This document shows positions 56,045-64,000 of a stretch of 64,000 nucleotides of DNA, piece after piece. The position numbers and the translations under genes were made by a program. How positions within the stretch are numbered: position 1 is the first letter of the stretch; every line of letters starts with the position of its first letter. A model generated the notes under the pieces. The model worked only from the letters and a program-made list of their open reading frames with translations, searched no databases and was not told where the DNA came from. The stretch comes from Alistipes provencensis (GTDB lineage Bacteria; Bacteroidota; Bacteroidia; Bacteroidales; Rikenellaceae): the NCBI RefSeq assembly GCF_900083545.1, contig NZ_LT559262.1, positions 906,397 through 970,396 of the forward strand. Direction: 5' to 3'.

Positions 56045-58843
56045 ATGCACTTTCACCTGCACCGCATATTTTTGCCGATTCTCGGACTGATTTTCCTACC
56101 GGTCCTCACCGCAGCGGAGATCACGGTTCCGGACAGCGGACAGCTCCGCATACCGATGCACCGGACCCTCGTCCGGAACGTCGAAGCCCGCGACTATCTG
56201 GGCGACGTGCAGGTCTGGGACCTCACGACCGATGCCGACGGCCGCCTCTTCGCCGCGACGGGTGCGGGACTGAGCGTCTGGGACGGCATCCGCTGGAGCC
56301 TCTGCGAGACGCCCGGAAGCCCCATCCTCCGATGCCTCGCCTACGACCCCGCCGCACGGCGCATCTATGCCGGGGCGGACAACGAGGTCGGCTATTTCAC
56401 CAAGGACGCCCGGGGCGGGTATACCTATACCTGTTTGTACCAGAACCCCCGGGACGAGGTTCCCGAAATCTTCTGGCGCATCATCCTGCAGGACGGCACG
56501 GGCTATTTCCAGACCCACGAACGGATTTACCGCTGCAACCTGCAATCGGGGCGGATGAAGCCCGTCGTGCAGGAGGGCGCCGTCGGCTATATCCATGCCG
56601 TCGGAGATGCCGTCTGGTTTCAGGACGGGACCGAATTGTATGCGCTCGGCCCGGACGGCATCGCCCGGACGGGCATCGCGCTGTCCGACCGCGTCATCGC
56701 CGTCTATCCCGAAAACGGACGGCACATCCTCGTCACGGAAGGGAGCGGGATTTTCAGTTGGGACGGCGATAGGTCGGTTCCGGCCGACCCGCAGCTCAAC
56801 GCCCGGCTGGCTCAGGTGCGGCTTTTCGCCGCAAACCGCACCTCCGACGGACGCTACCTGCTGGGCAGCGTGATGGACGGTCTCTACGTCGTCGACGGGG
56901 AGTGGCGGATTCGCGGCCATTTTGGGTCGCAGGAGGGATTGCAGCATACGACCGTTCTCTCCGTCGAAGAGACCGCCGCAGGCGACGTTTGGCTCGGGCT
57001 CGACGGCGGAATAGCCCGCATCGAGGACTCGGGACCCGGGGTGGTCGTAACGAGCCGTTCGCAGGAGATCGGCAGCGTCTACGATGTCGCCGAATACGGC
57101 GGGGCACTCTATGCCGGGACCAACAAGGGGTTGTTCCGATACGACGGGAACGGCGAATTCCGGCTGGTGGAAGGGACTCAAGGGCAGGTATGGCGCCTGA
57201 TCGACGCCGGCGGCACGCTGGTCGTCAGCCACGACGCCGGGACCTTTACGCTCCGGGAGGGTGCGCTCGTCCGCAGCGAAGGCTGCAACATCTGGCAGTT
57301 GCTGCCGTGGACCGACGGAAAACGCTGGCTCGGAGCTGATTTCGAAGGCGGGTTCACGCTCTACGAGGTTCGCGACGGGAAGCTCATCCCCCGAAAGAAG
57401 ATCGAAGGTTACAGCGGCGTGCACTCCGACATGGGGATCGACCGCTTCGGGAATATCTGGGTTCAGAACCGCGGAGGCGACGCCGTGCGCATCCGGATCG
57501 GTGCCGACGAGCAGGTGACGGAGATCCGCACCTACTCCCGGGGAGAATCCCCGGAACCGCTCTACCGGGCACGGCTGGACAATGACATCTACTTTTTCCG
57601 CGGCCGCGAGGTACTCGGCTACGACATACACCGCGATTCGCTGGTACGCAACGACTATTACACCGGGATGCTCGCCGTCGTGCGCGACGCTCCCACGGCG
57701 CTGACCCAGTCGGGCGACTGCGTTTTCGCCATCTATCCCGACGGAGTGGGCGCCATCGGCCGCCGGGGAAACCGATTCTTCGATTACGGACGGCTGAACA
57801 TGCCCGAAGGACTGAACATGATCCCCTCGCATGCACGCCGGATCATTCCGCTGGGCACACACACCATCGCCGTGGGACTGCAAAACGGCATCTTCTTCCA
57901 CGACATGCGCGTACAGGAGGCCGAATACGAAAATCCCCGCACACTGCGGCTCGAACGGCTGCTGCTGCACCTGCGCGACAGCTCCGTATTCCTGCCCGTG
58001 ACGCCCCGGGAGGAGCCGTATGCCGTGCCGCAGAACTACACCTCGGTCGAGGTCCGGCTGTCGAACCTCTATACCCACGGGCAGATCCGCTATTCGGTCG
58101 ACGGCGGGGAGTGGACGACCGCCCCGGGCGTACCCGCACTGCGGATCAACGGCCTGCAGAGCGGACGGCACACCGTTCTGATCCGCAACCTCGACCCCGT
58201 GAACCCGCCGCAGGAGCCGCTGGAACTGCTCTTCGACATAGCTTATCCGTGGTATCTGCAGGGACGGTTCATCGCCTGCCTGCTTCTGGCGGCCGTGCTG
58301 CTGGGGCTGGCCGTCCGGTTCCTGTTCAAACGGGTCGTGGAGCGGCAGCGCCGGGCGCTGCTGCGCGAGCAGGAGCGGCTGCTCGAACGCGAGAAGAAGG
58401 AGCACGACATCGAGCTGCTGCGGGTCGAACTGCGCGAACGCGAGCGCAAGCTCATCAACCTGACCATGATGGGCATTCAGCGCAACACGATGCTGGGCGA
58501 ACTGCGCCGCGAGGTGGAGCAATTCCCCGAGGAGGATCGGCGCCGGCGCGTACTGCGCAAGATCGACTCCTACATGAACGACAAGGAGAACCACGAGCTG
58601 TTCGAAAAATATTTCAACACCATTCACGACGGATTCTACACCCGCCTCCTGCAGCGGCATCCGGGGCTCACGCCGAACGAAATGCGCATCTGCGCCTACA
58701 TCAAGCTCAATCTCAACACCAAGGAGATCGCCGCCTATATGAACATCTCGCCCAGCAGTGTGGAGATCGCCCGCCACCGGCTGCGCAAGAAGATGGAACT
58801 GGCTTCGGAGGTCAACCTCCAGCACTACATCTCCGCAATCTGA
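56045..58843 (+). CDS. Membrane-spanning beta-propeller sensor with LuxR-type HTH
   Basis: 932 residues from ATG 56045 (MHFHLHRIFLPILGLIFLP, signal sequence). Two beta-propellers follow (DVQVWDLTTDADGRLFAATG, QDTVL-like LSVEETAAGDVWLGLDGGIAR, IDRFGNIWVQNRGG), then a Y_Y_Y domain (NYTSVEVRLSNLY...IRYSVDGGEW), one helix at about 733-762, a charged coiled coil and a LuxR/GerE HTH at about 875-917 (LTPNEMRICAYIKLNLNTKE, IAAYMNISPSSVEIARHRLR). There is no histidine kinase, so a periplasmic glycan signal would pass directly to DNA binding. It precedes a SusC/SusD pair it probably controls. Confidence 0.85.
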   Translation: MHFHLHRIFLPILGLIFLPVLTAAEITVPDSGQLRIPMHRTLVRNVEARDYLGDVQVWDLTTDADGRLFAATGAGLSVWDGIRWSLCETPGSPILRCLAYDPAARRIYAGADNEVGYFTKDARGGYTYTCLYQNPRDEVPEIFWRIILQDGTGYFQTHERIYRCNLQSGRMKPVVQEGAVGYIHAVGDAVWFQDGTELYALGPDGIARTGIALSDRVIAVYPENGRHILVTEGSGIFSWDGDRSVPADPQLNARLAQVRLFAANRTSDGRYLLGSVMDGLYVVDGEWRIRGHFGSQEGLQHTTVLSVEETAAGDVWLGLDGGIARIEDSGPGVVVTSRSQEIGSVYDVAEYGGALYAGTNKGLFRYDGNGEFRLVEGTQGQVWRLIDAGGTLVVSHDAGTFTLREGALVRSEGCNIWQLLPWTDGKRWLGADFEGGFTLYEVRDGKLIPRKKIEGYSGVHSDMGIDRFGNIWVQNRGGDAVRIRIGADEQVTEIRTYSRGESPEPLYRARLDNDIYFFRGREVLGYDIHRDSLVRNDYYTGMLAVVRDAPTALTQSGDCVFAIYPDGVGAIGRRGNRFFDYGRLNMPEGLNMIPSHARRIIPLGTHTIAVGLQNGIFFHDMRVQEAEYENPRTLRLERLLLHLRDSSVFLPVTPREEPYAVPQNYTSVEVRLSNLYTHGQIRYSVDGGEWTTAPGVPALRINGLQSGRHTVLIRNLDPVNPPQEPLELLFDIAYPWYLQGRFIACLLLAAVLLGLAVRFLFKRVVERQRRALLREQERLLEREKKEHDIELLRVELRERERKLINLTMMGIQRNTMLGELRREVEQFPEEDRRRRVLRKIDSYMNDKENHELFEKYFNTIHDGFYTRLLQRHPGLTPNEMRICAYIKLNLNTKEIAAYMNISPSSVEIARHRLRKKMELASEVNLQHYISAI

Positions 58844-58890
58844 ACCCCTGCGGGCAAAGAGTCCTCCGTTCAACTATTTTACCGCCCTGC

Positions 58891-59005
58891 TGTAAAGGGT
58901 AAAATCTGTGTTAACCGTTTAGTATCAATTTTTTATAATATTTTATTTAGCCTTTTGTAAAGGTCCCGATTTTTTGGTTGTTAAGGTGTAAATGGTTTGT
59001 AAAGC
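58891..59005 (+). promoter_or_regulatory. Four TGTAAA sites upstream of the second susC
   Basis: TGTAAA occurs at 58891, 58956, 58987 and 58998, mostly followed by G or T; the second lies in CCTTTTGTAAAGG. They cluster 40-150 bases upstream of the -7 box and may be the binding sites of the LuxR-type sensor. Confidence 0.4.
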
Positions 59006-59012
59006 CGACTTT

Positions 59013-59044
59013 TTTGCCCGGCCCGGATTTCTATTCTATTTTTG
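59013..59044 (+). promoter_or_regulatory. Promoter of the second susC
   Basis: TTTG (59013-59016), 20 bases, TATTTTTG (59037-59044), a full match to the Bacteroidetes consensus, about 60 bases before ATG 59104. Confidence 0.75.
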
Positions 59045-59103
59045 ATCGAAGCCCCGGGCATCGAACCGGGCACACCTTAACCAAAACTACTAAAACATTG
59101 CTT

Positions 59104-62100
59104 ATGAAAGGTCTCAACCCCAAGAGCAAGCCGACGAAAGCGGGCCGTCTTGCCGTCCGTCTTCTGGCGGCATTGATTTTCGTGATGAGCGCGGCCGGCG
59201 CCTATGCACAGCAGCCGGTCAGCGGAACCGTAAAGGACAAAGCCGGTCAACCCATGGCCGGCGTATCGGTCATCGTCGAAGGCACGACCATCGGCACGAC
59301 GACCAACACCTCGGGTACATTCACGCTCAACGTCCCGGCCGACGCGACGCTCAAATTCTCGTTCATCGGCATGACGCCCCAGCAGGTAGCCGTGGGCGGC
59401 CGCACGCAGATCGAGGTGACGCTGGAGGACGACGCGATCGCCATGAACGCCGTCGTGGTGACAGCCCTCGGCATCAAGCGCGACGAAAAGGCCCTCGGCT
59501 ACGCCGTGCAGAAGGTGAAGGCCGACGAACTGCAGACGGTGAAGGGCGTCGATGTGGCGACTTCGCTGTCGGGCAAGGTGTCGGGCCTGATGGTCAAGAA
59601 CCCCTCGGACTTCGCCGAAGCCCCGACGCTGACGCTGCGCGGCGAGACACCGCTGCTGGTGATCGACGGCGTACCCTATTATAACATGACGATGCGGGAC
59701 ATCCCGGCCGACGACATCGAGTCGATCTCGGTGCTGAAAGGCGCCACGGCATCGGCGCTCTACGGCGCCCGCGGCGGCTCGGGAGCCGTGATGGTCACCA
59801 CCAAGCGCGGGCTGGACAAGAAAGGGTTTTCGGTGGACATCAACTCCTCGACGATGTTCCACGCCGGATTTCTGGCCATTCCCGAGAAGCAGAACATGTA
59901 CGGCCGCGGCACCACGGGCGTCTACGCATGGAACGGCGACCGCCAATGGGGTCAACTGATGGACGGCTCGGTGGAGATCGAGCAGTGGAACCCCCGCACC
60001 AAGCAGATGGAGCTGCGGCCCTACTCGGCGGTGGGCAAGGACAATTTCCGCAACTTCCTCGAATCGGGCTATGTCCTCAACAACAGCATCAGCGCCACGC
60101 AGCAGGGCGAACTGGGGAGCTTCCGCGCCTCAGCGTCGTGGATGGACACCAAAGGCGTCTACCCCAACCAGAAATTCGACAAGTACACATTCTCGATCGG
60201 CGGCGACATGAAGTACAGGAACTTCTCGCTCTCGGGCAACGTCTCCTACAACAAGCACCACACGCCCAACGCCGGGCAGAACGGCTACACAAACTACGAC
60301 CCGATGTACTCGCTGCTGATCTGGAGCGGCGCCGACTGGGACATCCGCGACTACCGCGACTACTGGATCACGCCGGGCGAGGCGACCAACAACCCCTACA
60401 CCCGCGTGCTGGACGACGGCACCATCCAGCAGGCCGGATCGCTCGACAACCCCTATTTCATTCAGGAGGAGCGCATCCGCGAACAGACCCGCGACGTGAT
60501 GAACGGCAACATCAGCATGAGCTACGACATCATGCCGTGGCTGAAACTGAGCGTCCGCTCGGGACTCGACTTCTATGTCGACAAGACCGAGATGCGCATC
60601 GCCAAGGGCAGCCTCACCAACTCGGGCAACACCTACGGTTCGGTCGTGGGTGCCAAACTGGGCTATTTCCGCACGCAGCGCGACACGGGTTACAGCACGA
60701 ACAACGACTTCATTCTCTCGGGCGACTACACCTTCGGGGACTTCCGCGTGGACGGGCTCTTCGGCGGCAGCATCTTCTACCGCGAGGCCGAGACGCTGAT
60801 GGCCTACACGGCCGGCGGACTGAGCCAGCCCGACTTTTTCTCGCTCAACAATGCCATCGACGGCGCCAAGGCGACCTCGTCGCTGAAAAAACAGCAGGTC
60901 AACAGCCTCTACGGCCGTCTGGCGCTCTCGTGGCGCGACATGATCTACGTCGAGGCCACGCTCCGCAACGACTGGAGCTCGACGCAGGCGTCGACGCCCT
61001 ACAAATCCTACATCTATCCCTCGGTATCGGGCAGTTTCATCGCTTCGGAGCTGCTGCCCAAGACCGACTGGCTCTCGATCTGGAAGCTCCGCGGTTCGTG
61101 GACCATCTCCAAGAAACCCGCCGACATCTACGCCACCAACACCAGCTACAAAGTGACCGCCGACACATGGAACGGCATGACGGGCGCCGCGCAGAACACC
61201 ACAGGCTACAACATCGCCATCCTCCCCTCGGCCTTCGAGACCTTCGAGGTCGGCACGATGGCCTCGTTCTTCGGCAACCGCCTCTCGTTCGACGTCGCCT
61301 ACTACCAGCGGCGCAACTTCGACACCCAGAAGAGCGTGGCCGTATCGAACGCTTCGGGTTACTACAACAATCTGGTGAACACCAAGGAGGAGATCACCAA
61401 CAAAGGCTGGGAGATCACGCTGGGCGGCACGCCCGTCAAGACCCGCGACTGGCGCTGGGACGTGGCGTTCAACTGGTCGCGCTACCGCCGCCACTACACC
61501 CGGATCGACCCCGAATACTCGACCGACCGTCCGTGGGTAGCCGTGGGCAAGCGTGCCGACCACATCGTACTCAACACCTTCCAGCAACATGAAGAGACCG
61601 GGGAGCTGATCCACGACGCCAACGGCCTGCCGCTCTTCAACACCTATCAGTCGGTCTACGGCTACTCCGATCCCGACTGGATCTGGGGCGCGACGACGAC
61701 CCTGCGGTGGAAGAACCTCTCGCTGTCGCTCTCGTTCGACGGACGTGTGGGCGGCATGACGCAGAGCTACACCGAAACCTACCTCTGGATCGCCGGAAGC
61801 CATCCCAACTCGACCACCGAGGCGCGTTACCTCGACGTGACGAACCCCGGCACGAAGAACCACCTGAGCGAGGGCCTGCGCGTGGCGAGCGGTTCGGCGA
61901 CGTGGGACGCTCAGGGCAACAAACTCACCGACACGCGCGTATTCGTTCCGAACGACGTCAAGACCACCTACAAGGACTATGTGGGCCGCGTGCACAAGAA
62001 CAACGTCTGGGGAGGCGTCGCCTCGCCGCTCGACATGTTCCGCACGACGTTCCTCAAGCTGCGCGAGATATCGCTCACCTACGAGGTGCCGGCCAAATAC

Positions 62101-62262
62101 TGCCGCATGATCCGCAGCCGAGGCATCTCGGTCTCGTTCGTCGGCCAGAACGTATTCATGTCGGCCCGCGACTTCAAATATTCCGACCCCGACGGCGGCA
62201 CGGAGAACCTCTCCGACCCCTCGTCGCGCTACCTCGGTTTCAATGTCAAACTTTCGTTCTAA
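59104..62262 (+). CDS. SusC/RagA-type TonB-dependent transporter (second locus)
   Basis: 1052 residues from ATG 59104 (MKGLNPKSKPTKAGRLAVRL), with a signal ending AAGAYAQ. The carboxypeptidase-like domain (VSGTVKDKAGQPMAGVSVIV, FSFIGM), the plug (LTLRGETPLLVIDGVPYYN, ISVLKGATASALYGARGGSG) and a long barrel are present. It imports oligosaccharides at the outer membrane with its SusD partner, 15 bases downstream. The GH16 enzyme further on suggests a beta-glucan or beta-galactan. Confidence 0.9.
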   Translation: MKGLNPKSKPTKAGRLAVRLLAALIFVMSAAGAYAQQPVSGTVKDKAGQPMAGVSVIVEGTTIGTTTNTSGTFTLNVPADATLKFSFIGMTPQQVAVGGRTQIEVTLEDDAIAMNAVVVTALGIKRDEKALGYAVQKVKADELQTVKGVDVATSLSGKVSGLMVKNPSDFAEAPTLTLRGETPLLVIDGVPYYNMTMRDIPADDIESISVLKGATASALYGARGGSGAVMVTTKRGLDKKGFSVDINSSTMFHAGFLAIPEKQNMYGRGTTGVYAWNGDRQWGQLMDGSVEIEQWNPRTKQMELRPYSAVGKDNFRNFLESGYVLNNSISATQQGELGSFRASASWMDTKGVYPNQKFDKYTFSIGGDMKYRNFSLSGNVSYNKHHTPNAGQNGYTNYDPMYSLLIWSGADWDIRDYRDYWITPGEATNNPYTRVLDDGTIQQAGSLDNPYFIQEERIREQTRDVMNGNISMSYDIMPWLKLSVRSGLDFYVDKTEMRIAKGSLTNSGNTYGSVVGAKLGYFRTQRDTGYSTNNDFILSGDYTFGDFRVDGLFGGSIFYREAETLMAYTAGGLSQPDFFSLNNAIDGAKATSSLKKQQVNSLYGRLALSWRDMIYVEATLRNDWSSTQASTPYKSYIYPSVSGSFIASELLPKTDWLSIWKLRGSWTISKKPADIYATNTSYKVTADTWNGMTGAAQNTTGYNIAILPSAFETFEVGTMASFFGNRLSFDVAYYQRRNFDTQKSVAVSNASGYYNNLVNTKEEITNKGWEITLGGTPVKTRDWRWDVAFNWSRYRRHYTRIDPEYSTDRPWVAVGKRADHIVLNTFQQHEETGELIHDANGLPLFNTYQSVYGYSDPDWIWGATTTLRWKNLSLSLSFDGRVGGMTQSYTETYLWIAGSHPNSTTEARYLDVTNPGTKNHLSEGLRVASGSATWDAQGNKLTDTRVFVPNDVKTTYKDYVGRVHKNNVWGGVASPLDMFRTTFLKLREISLTYEVPAKYCRMIRSRGISVSFVGQNVFMSARDFKYSDPDGGTENLSDPSSRYLGFNVKLSF

Positions 62263-62277
62263 ATCCATGCTAAAGCT

Positions 62278-63813
62278 ATGAAAAGCATATTCAAATACAT
62301 CGTTCCCGGCATCGCGGTCCTGCTGGCGGCCGGCGGTTGCAGCAACTTCGAGGAGATGAACACCGATCCCGACAAGACGACCAAGGTGAACCCCGCGCTG
62401 CTCTGCACCTCGGCGCTCACGACCATGGCCAAGTTCAGCGGCGACGCCAAGGCCTACATCGCCACGGCGGCCCTGCCCAAATACATCGCCTACGCTCAGG
62501 AGGGCCAGATGGCCGAACAGTACAACAACATCGGCCGGGGCAGCTTCTCGCTCTACGCCGTCTTTCCGAACCTCGACGACATGGTGTCGTTCGCATCCAA
62601 GAGCGGAACCTACGAAGTCTCGCCGTACCGCGGCGTGGAGCATTTCGTCAAAGCCTATATCCTCTACCGCCTGACGATGGAGATGGGCGACATCCCCTGC
62701 TCGCAGGCCGGAAAAGGCATGACGGAGGGCATCATGAAGGTCAAATACGACCCGCAGGAGCAGGTATTCGCCACGGTGCTCGCCTACCTGCAGACGGCGG
62801 CCGACAATTTCTCGCAGAGTTCGGCCAATTTCGCGGGCGACATCTTCTTCGGCGGCGACCCCTCGAAATGGCTCAAGGCGACCAACGCCCTGCGGCTGAA
62901 GGTGCTCATGTCGCTCTCGGAGCATACGGACAACACGACGCTGAACATCAAAGCGGCTTTCGCCGACATCGTGCGCGACGGGCGCCTGATGGAGAGCAAC
63001 GCCGACAACTTGGCGCTGGCCTACGTCGACAAACCCAACAGCTACCACCCGCTCTATTCGACCAACGACAAATTCGTGGTCAACACGATGATGAGTTCGT
63101 TCGTGGTCGACAAGCTCAAGGCGCTGAACGACTACCGTCTGTTCTACTATGCGGCGCCCTACGAGAATGCCGCCACCGACGGCTACACGGCCGACCAGAT
63201 GGAAGCTTACCGGGGTGTGGACGTGACGCTCGACTTCACGGGGATCAACACCGCCTACAACAGCCGCGACTATTCGCTGCTCAACAAGCGCTATGTGTCG
63301 CAGAAGGCCAGCGAACCGCTGGTGCTGATCGGATATGCCGAGCAGTGCCTGCTGATCGCCGAGGCGATCGAGCGCGGCTGGGTGAACGGTACGTCACAGA
63401 CCTACTATGAAAACGGTGTCAAGGCGGCCCTCGCATTCGTGATGGGGCTGGATGCCTCGACCGTCGGCAAGGCCGTGACGCAGGCCTACATCGACGGCTA
63501 TTTCACGGGCGAAGCGGCCTACAAGAGCTCCTCCACCGACCGGCTGCACCAGATCTGGGATCAGAAGTACCTGATGACCTTCCTGCAGGACTGCGACAAC
63601 GCCTACTTCGAGTACCGCCGCACGGGATGGCCCCAGTTGCCGATTGACCCCTCGACGAGCCTCAACGTCAATGCACCCGACAAACTGCCGGTACGCTGGA
63701 TGTATCCCTCAAACGAGGAGACCACCAACAAGAACAACCTGCTCGAGGCGCTGAACCGCCAGTTCGGTAACGAAGCCGACGAGATCAACGGCCTGATGTG
63801 GCTGCTTAAATAG
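62278..63813 (+). CDS. SusD-like surface lipoprotein (SusD_2 type)
   Basis: 511 residues with lipoprotein signal VPGIAVLLAAGGC. NFEEMNTDPDKTTKVNPALLC is the typical opening of the SusD_2 branch (TNPN-like motif), followed by PYRGVEHFVKAYILYRLTMEMGDIPCS, SKWLKATNALRLKVLMSLS and a C-terminal YFEYRRTGWPQLPIDP and RWMYPSNE. It should bind glycan at the surface and cap the SusC barrel. Ligand is unknown. Confidence 0.9.
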   Translation: MKSIFKYIVPGIAVLLAAGGCSNFEEMNTDPDKTTKVNPALLCTSALTTMAKFSGDAKAYIATAALPKYIAYAQEGQMAEQYNNIGRGSFSLYAVFPNLDDMVSFASKSGTYEVSPYRGVEHFVKAYILYRLTMEMGDIPCSQAGKGMTEGIMKVKYDPQEQVFATVLAYLQTAADNFSQSSANFAGDIFFGGDPSKWLKATNALRLKVLMSLSEHTDNTTLNIKAAFADIVRDGRLMESNADNLALAYVDKPNSYHPLYSTNDKFVVNTMMSSFVVDKLKALNDYRLFYYAAPYENAATDGYTADQMEAYRGVDVTLDFTGINTAYNSRDYSLLNKRYVSQKASEPLVLIGYAEQCLLIAEAIERGWVNGTSQTYYENGVKAALAFVMGLDASTVGKAVTQAYIDGYFTGEAAYKSSSTDRLHQIWDQKYLMTFLQDCDNAYFEYRRTGWPQLPIDPSTSLNVNAPDKLPVRWMYPSNEETTNKNNLLEALNRQFGNEADEINGLMWLLK

Positions 63814-63818
63814 GAACA

Positions 63819-63851
63819 ACCCGGGGAGGGGCGAACCGTTCCTCCCCGGGT
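63819..63851 (+). terminator. GC hairpin between susD and the GH16 gene
   Basis: ACCCGGGGAGG (63819-63829) pairs with CCTCCCCGGGT (63841-63851). No T run follows and the GH16 start is 16 bases on, so it may be an mRNA-processing or stability hairpin that raises the ratio of SusCD to enzyme. Confidence 0.5.
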
Positions 63852-63866
63852 CATGCAGATGCGTTT

Positions 63867-64000
63867 ATGAAAAGAATCATTTTATTGCTGGCCGCGACAT
63901 TTTTCGTTCGCGCAGCCGGGGCCGAAGAACCGGCTGCGACGATACGCACCCCTTCGGGCGCCGCATGGCGGCTGGTCTGGAGCGACGAGTTCGATTACAA
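63867..64000 (+). CDS. GH16-family glycoside hydrolase (start only)
   Basis: 44 codons lie in the window: a signal MKRIILLLAATFFVRAAGA, then a segment ending GAAWRLVWSDEFDY. W-x-L-V-W-S-D-E-F is the usual beginning of the GH16 beta-jelly-roll (laminarinase, lichenase, agarase and relatives). The active-site ExDxxE lies outside the window, so the substrate cannot be stated. It belongs to the second SusC/SusD locus. Confidence 0.7.
   Translation, partial: MKRIILLLAATFFVRAAGAEEPAATIRTPSGAAWRLVWSDEFDY

Noticed and set aside
56096..58873. Long minus-strand frame opposite the LuxR-type sensor
   Set aside because: Shadow of the propeller domains; no recognisable domain and no promoter.
60130..63048. 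Long minus-strand frame opposite the second susC/susD
   Set aside because: Same shadow effect in high-GC DNA; it crosses two well-supported plus-strand genes.

Overview
The window is chromosomal DNA of a GC-rich gut-type Bacteroidales. Supporting evidence: Bacteroidetes promoters (TTTG, about 20 nt, TAnnTTTG), two SusC/SusD pairs, fimbrillin-like lipoproteins, no reliance on Shine-Dalgarno sites, a MurA with Asp at the usual Cys position and an EF-G2-type factor. High GC, gene content and codon use fit Alistipes or a close relative; this is inference.

1-15.4 kb is housekeeping: U32 peptidase end, HGSNAT-like acyltransferase, drug-type MFS exporter, LD-carboxypeptidase, M24 aminopeptidase, GDSL hydrolase, EF-G2-like factor, phosphate transporter plus DUF4924, GNAT acetyltransferase, ribosomal protein L34, murA and tdk.

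15.5-32.8 kb is a sialic-acid utilisation locus: N-acetylneuraminate lyase, a mutarotase-symporter fusion protein, SusC/SusD, two GH33 sialidases, a fimbrillin/FISUMP lipoprotein, a calcineurin-type phosphoesterase, a GntR/FCD regulator and a Ser-type sulfatase. Palindromes at the promoters are candidate GntR operators. A TPR-like protein and CstA follow on the minus strand.

35.06-48.24 kb is an AT-rich 13.1-kb integrative island inserted in the 3' part of tRNA-Thr(CGT), bounded by a 45-bp perfect direct repeat. It carries a tyrosine integrase, an SF2 helicase-like replication protein, a winged-helix protein, a ComEC-like metallo-beta-lactamase-fold protein, a Sak4-like ATPase, DUF3871, Fic, a possible structured RNA, several unknown genes and a retropepsin-like protein. 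No relaxase is visible. Six copies of a roughly 40-bp imperfect palindrome lie between its gene blocks, and paired motifs resembling integrase arm sites lie inside both ends.

48.3-55.6 kb is a minus-strand surface operon (Rrf2-like regulator, OmpA-like protein, small proteins, two fimbrillin-type lipoproteins, one fused to a PI-PLC domain). Upstream of it, a 22-bp perfect inverted repeat flanks a 266-bp segment holding one canonical promoter that now points away from the operon. A tyrosine recombinase lies next to it. I read this as a phase-variable invertible promoter in the OFF state; it is the most striking system in the window.

56-64 kb is a second polysaccharide utilisation locus: a membrane-spanning sensor with a LuxR-type DNA-binding domain, SusC, SusD and the start of a GH16 glycoside hydrolase that runs off the window.
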